Assembly (NCBI RefSeq): GCF_001422725.1
Contig: NZ_LMMA01000006.1
Location: forward strand, 171,683-235,682
Origin: Flavobacterium sp. Leaf82
GTDB lineage: Bacteria; Bacteroidota; Bacteroidia; Flavobacteriales; Flavobacteriaceae
DNA: 64,000 bases
Direction of reading: 5' to 3'
Part shown: piece after piece, positions 59,751-64,000 of the stretch
How positions within the stretch are numbered: the first letter of the stretch is position 1
How the letters are laid out: every line of letters begins with the position of its first letter
Position numbers and translations under genes: made by a program
Notes under the pieces: model-generated
The model's input: the letters and a program-made list of their open reading frames with translations, nothing else
What the model was told of the DNA's origin: nothing
Database searches by the model: none

Positions 59751-60764
59751 TTAAGAACGAACCTTCTGTTCCCATTTCCAGGCACTTGCCATTGCTTCGT
59801 CTAAACTCAATTCAGCTTTCCAGCCTAAGATATTGTTTGCTTTGTCTGTATTTGCATAAGCTTCGGTGATATCACCTTCACGACGCGGCATAATTTTGTA
59901 TGGTAATTTTTTATCGCTTACTTTTTCGAAACTATGAATTACTTCCAGAACCGAACTTCCTGTTCCGGTTCCTAAATTAAAGGTTTCTACTTTTTGCAAA
60001 TTCTTTTTATTAAACAAACGCTGTAATGCAATTACGTGTGCTTTTGCTAAATCTACCACGTGAATGTAGTCGCGAACTGCAGTTCCGTCAGGAGTTGGAT
60101 AATCATCTCCAAAAACTGATAATTCTTTACGCAATCCTACTCCTGTTTGTGTAATAAAAGGAACTAAATTTTGAGGAACTCCTAATGGTAATTCTCCAAT
60201 TTCGGTACTTGAATGTGCTCCAACCGGATTAAAATAACGCAATAAAATTGCACTTATATTGGTTACTTTAGCTGTATCTATAATGATCTCTTCACCCATT
60301 TGCTTTGTATTTCCGTAAGGAGACATTGCTGTTTGTACGGGAGCATCTTCTGTAATTGGCATTTTTTCGGCTTGACCGTAAACAGTACAAGATGAACTAA
60401 AGATAAAACTCGCTTCAGGTTTTTGCTGTAATTCCTGCAAAAGATAGATTAAACTACTAATGTTGTTCTCATAATACAATAACGGATTTTCAACACTTTC
60501 ACCAACTGCTTTTGAAGCCGCAAAATGAATTACTCCAGTAACATCATTGTGTTTTTTAAAGAAATCCTGAACCGCCGTTTTTTCTCTTAAATCTAATTTT
60601 TCAAATAAAGGCGTTTTTCCTGTAATCTTCGTTATTCCTTTTAAAACATCTTCTGTAGAATTCGAAAGATTATCAATTATCACAACTTCAAAGCCTTCAT
60701 TTTGCAATTCGACTACGGTGTGAGAACCAATAAATCCTAATCCTCCTGTTACTAATACTTTCAT
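59751..60764 (-). CDS. galE: UDP-glucose 4-epimerase
   Basis: 337 residues. It interconverts UDP-glucose and UDP-galactose with bound NAD. VTGGLGFIGSHTV is the Rossmann motif, Ser-Tyr-Lys are in SSSCTVYG and SPYGNTKQMGEE, and NLGTGTGSSV and PRREGDITEAYANT complete the family. The last of three leftward genes; the spacing to the NTF2 gene is 15 bases. It supplies galactose units for surface polysaccharide. Confidence 0.96.
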   Translation of the reverse strand: MKVLVTGGLGFIGSHTVVELQNEGFEVVIIDNLSNSTEDVLKGITKITGKTPLFEKLDLREKTAVQDFFKKHNDVTGVIHFAASKAVGESVENPLLYYENNISSLIYLLQELQQKPEASFIFSSSCTVYGQAEKMPITEDAPVQTAMSPYGNTKQMGEEIIIDTAKVTNISAILLRYFNPVGAHSSTEIGELPLGVPQNLVPFITQTGVGLRKELSVFGDDYPTPDGTAVRDYIHVVDLAKAHVIALQRLFNKKNLQKVETFNLGTGTGSSVLEVIHSFEKVSDKKLPYKIMPRREGDITEAYANTDKANNILGWKAELSLDEAMASAWKWEQKVRS

Positions 60765-60779
60765 TTTTTGGTTATTTTT

Positions 60780-61220
60780 TTATGTAGTTAATTTATAAGC
60801 TTGTCTCGCAATAAGAACCCAGTGATTTCTTTGCTTTTGCCAAACAAGCATTATTCCTATCTTAATATCCCTGTCGATTCCATCATCTTTAGTATGGGCA
60901 GACAGGATATGTCTCACTATTGCTACATCATTCTGAATGGTTATAGTTTGGTTTTGAAAATCTATCGATACAAAATCGGATTTCCCGCTAACTATTCCAT
61001 CTATAAATTCTGCCTGATTTTGAAAATTACCATTCGAATGAACGTAACTTAAATTTTCAGAAGTTAACGCTTTTAATTTCGCTCCATCAGCATCAATCAT
61101 TGCTTTACGCAAAATTTCTACCTGATTACCAACAGCTGCTTCTTCTTTAATATTCGGTTTTTGAGCAAAAGCCGAAAATTGTAACAGAATCAACAGGATT
61201 AAAAAACGGAAACTTTTCAT
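60780..61220 (-). CDS. Secreted NTF2-like (DUF4440) protein
   Basis: 146 residues with a signal peptide ending LQFSAFAQ. The cone-shaped NTF2 fold is suggested by ILRKAMIDADGAKLKALTSENLSYVHSNG, GKSDFVSIDFQNQTI, AIVRHILSAHTKDDG and IKIGIMLVWQKQRNHWVLIARQAYKL. The function is unknown. It sits between degT (3 bases) and galE (15 bases), so is co-transcribed. Confidence 0.87.
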   Translation of the reverse strand: MKSFRFLILLILLQFSAFAQKPNIKEEAAVGNQVEILRKAMIDADGAKLKALTSENLSYVHSNGNFQNQAEFIDGIVSGKSDFVSIDFQNQTITIQNDVAIVRHILSAHTKDDGIDRDIKIGIMLVWQKQRNHWVLIARQAYKLTT

Positions 61221-61223
61221 GTT

Positions 61224-62357
61224 TTATTTATTTAAAAATTCTAAAACCGAATCTGTAATAAATTTAATTTGCTCATCATCTAATTCTGTGTGCATTGGCA
61301 AAGCAATAACTTCCTGAACCAATTGATTCGTAACCGGAAATTGCTCTTCTTTATAACGTGTATCTACATAAGCTTTTTGCGAATGCAACGGAATTGGGTA
61401 ATAAATGGCACATGGAATCGCTTTATCTAATAAATGTTGCATTAAAGCATTTCTGTCTGCATCTACGATTCTTAATACATATTGATGAAAAACGTGATCA
61501 TTTTCGTTTGCATCAAATTCCGGCGTTATAATGTGTGCGTTTCCTGCAAAAGCTGCATTGTATTTTGAAGCCGCCAAACGACGTGCTTTATTATACTCAT
61601 CTAAAAGAGGCAATTTTGCATTTAAAACTCCAGCCTGAATACTATCTAAACGTGAATTTACACCCACAACATCATGGTGGTAACGCTCATACATTCCGTG
61701 ATTTACGATTCCGCGGATAATGTGTGCTAATTTATCGTCATTTGTAAAAATTGCTCCACCATCTCCATAACAACCTAAGTTTTTAGACGGAAAAAATGAA
61801 GTTGCAGCAACATGACCAATCACTCCTACTTTGCTTTTTGTGCCTGATTTCGAAATATAATCAGCTCCAATTGCTTGTGCATTATCTTCGATTACATATA
61901 AATTATGTTCAGCAGCAATTTCCATAATCGCATCCATATTAGCAGCGCGACCAAATAAATGTACCGGAACAATTGCTTTTGTTTTTGGCGTAATTGCTTT
62001 TTTAATCGCATCGATATCGATGTTCATATTTGTAATATCAACATCTACCAAAACCGGAGTTAATTGCAATAAAGCTATAACCTCAACAGTCGCAGCAAAA
62101 GTAAAATCAGCAGTAATAACCTCATCGCCTGGTTTTAGATCTAATCCCATCATAGCAATCTGCAAAGCATCTGTACCGTTTGCACAAGGGATTACATGTT
62201 TTGCTCCCAAATAATCTTCAAGATTTTTTTGAAATTGATGTACTAAAGGTCCGTTTATATAAGTATTTGTATCTAAAACTTCTTGAATTGAAGCGTCAAC
62301 GGTAGTTTTTATTTTCTCGTATTGACTCTTTAAGTCAACCATTTGAATTTTTTTCAT
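61224..62357 (-). CDS. DegT/DnrJ/EryC1/StrS-family sugar aminotransferase
   Basis: 377 residues from ATG 62357 (a TTG six bases upstream is less likely). PLP enzyme that aminates keto-sugars attached to nucleotides for surface glycans. The start MVDLKSQYEKIK, CANGTDALQIAM, GDEVITADFTFAATVEVI, EDNAQAIGADY and the PLP lysine in SFFPSKNLGCYGDGG are typical. The substrate is unknown. It is first in the operon with the NTF2 and galE genes, and a TATTTTTG box lies at 62418-62425. Confidence 0.94.
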   Translation of the reverse strand: MKKIQMVDLKSQYEKIKTTVDASIQEVLDTNTYINGPLVHQFQKNLEDYLGAKHVIPCANGTDALQIAMMGLDLKPGDEVITADFTFAATVEVIALLQLTPVLVDVDITNMNIDIDAIKKAITPKTKAIVPVHLFGRAANMDAIMEIAAEHNLYVIEDNAQAIGADYISKSGTKSKVGVIGHVAATSFFPSKNLGCYGDGGAIFTNDDKLAHIIRGIVNHGMYERYHHDVVGVNSRLDSIQAGVLNAKLPLLDEYNKARRLAASKYNAAFAGNAHIITPEFDANENDHVFHQYVLRIVDADRNALMQHLLDKAIPCAIYYPIPLHSQKAYVDTRYKEEQFPVTNQLVQEVIALPMHTELDDEQIKFITDSVLEFLNK

Positions 62358-62417
62358 TTTCAATATATTTTTAAAATTAAAGATCTGTTTCTAAATCAGA
62401 ATCTCTAAAAGGAGGAA

Positions 62418-62425
62418 CAAAAATA
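62418..62425 (-). promoter_or_regulatory. -7 promoter box of the degT-NTF2-galE operon
   Basis: TATTTTTG on the minus strand, with TTTG 15 bases further upstream. Confidence 0.6.
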
Positions 62426-62493
62426 GTTATTTAATACCTTCAAACCAATGAAAATAATCGAAAGAAACGTAATTTAGCCACAAAAATAAACAG

Positions 62494-63723
62494 ATGCTTT
62501 TTCTATATAATTTAGTTGTTTCTATTGCGGGGTTTTTTCTGAAAATTGTAGCCTTTTTTAGTCCGAAAATTAAACTTTTTGTCGATGGCAGAAAAGATGT
62601 TTTTACCATTTTAAAACAACAAATAAAACCAACCGACAAAACTATTTGGTTTCATTCTGCTTCATTGGGCGAATATGAGCAAGGTTTACCGGTAATCGAA
62701 AAAATCAAGGAAAAATATCCTCAGCATAAAATCATTGTTACCTTTTTCTCTCCATCCGGATACGAAGTGCGTAAAAATAATACAGTTGCTGATGTTACCA
62801 TATATCTGCCATTAGACACCAAAAGAAATGCTCAGAAATTTTTAAAACTGGCACATCCGGAACTGGCCTTTTTTATTAAATATGAATTTTGGCTTAACTA
62901 CCTAAAAGAACTGGAAACAAACAAAATCCCCACTTATTTAATTTCAGGAATTTTCAGGAACAACCAAATGTTTTTTAAATGGTACGGAGGATTTTACCGA
63001 AAAGCTTTAAAAGCATTCACCTACTTTTTTGTCCAGAATGAAAGTTCGAAGGAAAAAATTGAAAGCATAGGATTCCATAACGTTATTGTTTCCGGCGACA
63101 CTCGTTTTGATCGTGTAAATGCAATTTTAGAAAGAGACAATACGCTTGATTTTATCGAAAATTTCAAAAACAACGCTCCTACTATAATAATAGGAAGCTC
63201 GTGGCCAAAAGACGAAGCTTTACTAATTGAATACATCAACCAGGCGCCTGAAAATGTAAAATTTATAATAGCTCCGCACAACATAAAAACTGACCAGATA
63301 GCGAGTCTTACATCACAAATCACAAAATCTACGGTCTTATTTTCAGAAAAAGAAAACAAGGATTTATCACCATACAATGTATTTATTATTGATACTGTAG
63401 GTTTACTTACTAAAATTTACAGCTACGGAACAATTGCTTATGTAGGAGGCGGTTTTGGAAATCCGGGAATTCACAATATCCTTGAACCTGCAACATTTGG
63501 AATTCCGATTGTGATGGGTCCAAATTATTCGAATTTTGCCGAAGCAGTTCAATTAGTTGCACTTGAAGGATGCATTGTAATTTCTAACCATAATGAGTTG
63601 AAACAAAATTTGGATCGTTTACTTAATGATGCAAAATTTTTAGAAGAAAAAAGTCGCATTTGCAAATCCTTTATTCAGGATAATAAAGGGGCAACAAATA
63701 CCATTATGAATATCGTTTCTTAA
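62494..63723 (+). CDS. waaA: 3-deoxy-D-manno-octulosonic acid (Kdo) transferase
   Basis: 409 residues. It transfers Kdo from CMP-Kdo to lipid A at the inner membrane. An N-terminal membrane anchor (VVSIAGFFLKIVAFF) precedes the GT30 domain: TIWFHSASLGEYEQGLPVIEKIK, AFFIKYEFWLNYLKEL, FVQNESSKEKIESIG, VSGDTRFDRV, and VGGGFGNPGIHNILEPATFG in the C-terminal lobe. It is monocistronic and rightward, divergent from the sugar aminotransferase operon. Confidence 0.95.
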   Translation: MLFLYNLVVSIAGFFLKIVAFFSPKIKLFVDGRKDVFTILKQQIKPTDKTIWFHSASLGEYEQGLPVIEKIKEKYPQHKIIVTFFSPSGYEVRKNNTVADVTIYLPLDTKRNAQKFLKLAHPELAFFIKYEFWLNYLKELETNKIPTYLISGIFRNNQMFFKWYGGFYRKALKAFTYFFVQNESSKEKIESIGFHNVIVSGDTRFDRVNAILERDNTLDFIENFKNNAPTIIIGSSWPKDEALLIEYINQAPENVKFIIAPHNIKTDQIASLTSQITKSTVLFSEKENKDLSPYNVFIIDTVGLLTKIYSYGTIAYVGGGFGNPGIHNILEPATFGIPIVMGPNYSNFAEAVQLVALEGCIVISNHNELKQNLDRLLNDAKFLEEKSRICKSFIQDNKGATNTIMNIVS

Positions 63724-63766
63724 GCGATTTATTAAAAGCACAAGAGGTTTACGGTCGTAATTAATC

Positions 63767-63795
63767 AAAAAAGAGCTTAAATAAGCTCTTTTTTA
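63767..63795 (+). terminator. Terminator of waaA
   Basis: AAAAAAGAGCTTA and TAAGCTCTTTTTT form a perfect stem. Confidence 0.92.
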
Positions 63796-63936
63796 GCTTT
63801 CTGCACTTACCAAATAACAACACAAAAACAAAACAAACTGCAAGGAAGCGAATAAAAACAGCCAATTCTCTTATTGAATATTCAACAAAAAATAATTTAT
63901 ACAAAAAATACAATAATATAAGATAATTTCATAGTT

Positions 63937-63953
63937 TTGGCACATTCTTTGAT
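63937..63953 (+). promoter_or_regulatory. Sigma-54-like promoter at the window end
   Basis: TTGGCAC-N5-TTGAT, close to the element at 12066. It would drive a gene mostly outside the window; the short frame at 63975 stops after four codons. Confidence 0.45.
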
Positions 63954-64000
63954 AAATAAGATAATCGTGAGCAATGAAAATATTTTAAAAAAAAAATAAA

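Noticed and set aside
59591..59785. 64-residue leftward frame
   Set aside because: It overlaps both the start of the small broken gene and the end of galE out of frame, and reads as random hydrophobic/Asn-rich sequence.

Overview
The window looks like a chromosomal segment of a Flavobacterium-type bacterium (Bacteroidota, Flavobacteriia). The evidence is low GC content, very few Shine-Dalgarno sequences, repeated use of the Bacteroidota -7 promoter box TAnnTTTG, many proteins ending their signal peptides in ...AQ, and flavobacterial families such as DUF5916, DUF5103, DUF6702 and DUF6370. I see no insertion sequence, prophage, CRISPR array or rRNA operon. It is mostly housekeeping chromosome with scattered intergenic palindromic repeats.

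Layout. 0-9.8 kb: the end of a LuxR-type response regulator, dnaG, an ECF sigma/anti-sigma/outer-membrane-protein operon, a DUF2207-LemA pair, a polyprenyl diphosphate synthase and a lipoprotein. 9.9-15.6 kb: rlmN, a YceI protein behind an FNR-like site, an 11-mer-repeat lipoprotein behind a sigma-54-like promoter, an O-methyltransferase, a PhyH-like oxygenase, PAP2 and a TatA-like protein. 15.7-20.7 kb: a leftward cluster of three tandem carboxypeptidase-regulatory-like paralogs, a DUF6702 protein and an M1 metallopeptidase. 20.9-25 kb: peptidase E, two tandem tRNA-Gly(TCC) genes, a candidate structured RNA or leader, and two convergent overlapping L,D-transpeptidases. 25-39 kb: DUF5916, gpmI, DUF445, map, a methyltransferase, a SNF2 helicase, DUF5103, apaG and pruA. 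39.7-49.8 kb: an orphan gene, rsmG, a fatty-acid desaturase, an aspartate-type aminotransferase, a DUF2383 protein, a U32 peptidase, a frameshifted secreted protein, purT, DUF6370 and a Crp/Fnr regulator. 49.9-54.8 kb: the glyoxylate shunt (aceA, aceB) with a divergent XRE/IrrE regulator resembling RamB. 55-59.3 kb: pirin and YceI genes sharing an operator-like palindrome, an AraC regulator, DUF983 and fabD. 59.3-63.7 kb: a small frameshifted gene, the operon degT-NTF2-galE, and waaA.

How genes work together. aceA and aceB form the acetate/fatty-acid bypass, probably under the divergent regulator. DegT aminotransferase, GalE and WaaA point to surface polysaccharide and LPS synthesis. The two L,D-transpeptidases and PAP2 act on the envelope. 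Sigma factor, anti-sigma factor and barrel protein form an envelope-sensing operon.

The most interesting signals are regulatory or structural. They are: identical 16-bp palindromes 22 bp upstream of the -7 boxes of pirin and yceI; a perfect 14-bp palindrome between aceB and its likely regulator; an FNR-like site correctly spaced from a TAAATTTG box; two sigma-54-like TTGGCAC promoters; two genes broken by one-base homopolymer changes; and a family of hairpin elements into which 16-18 bp TCCCGA...TCGGGA palindromes seem to have been inserted. No clearly new multi-gene system is visible.
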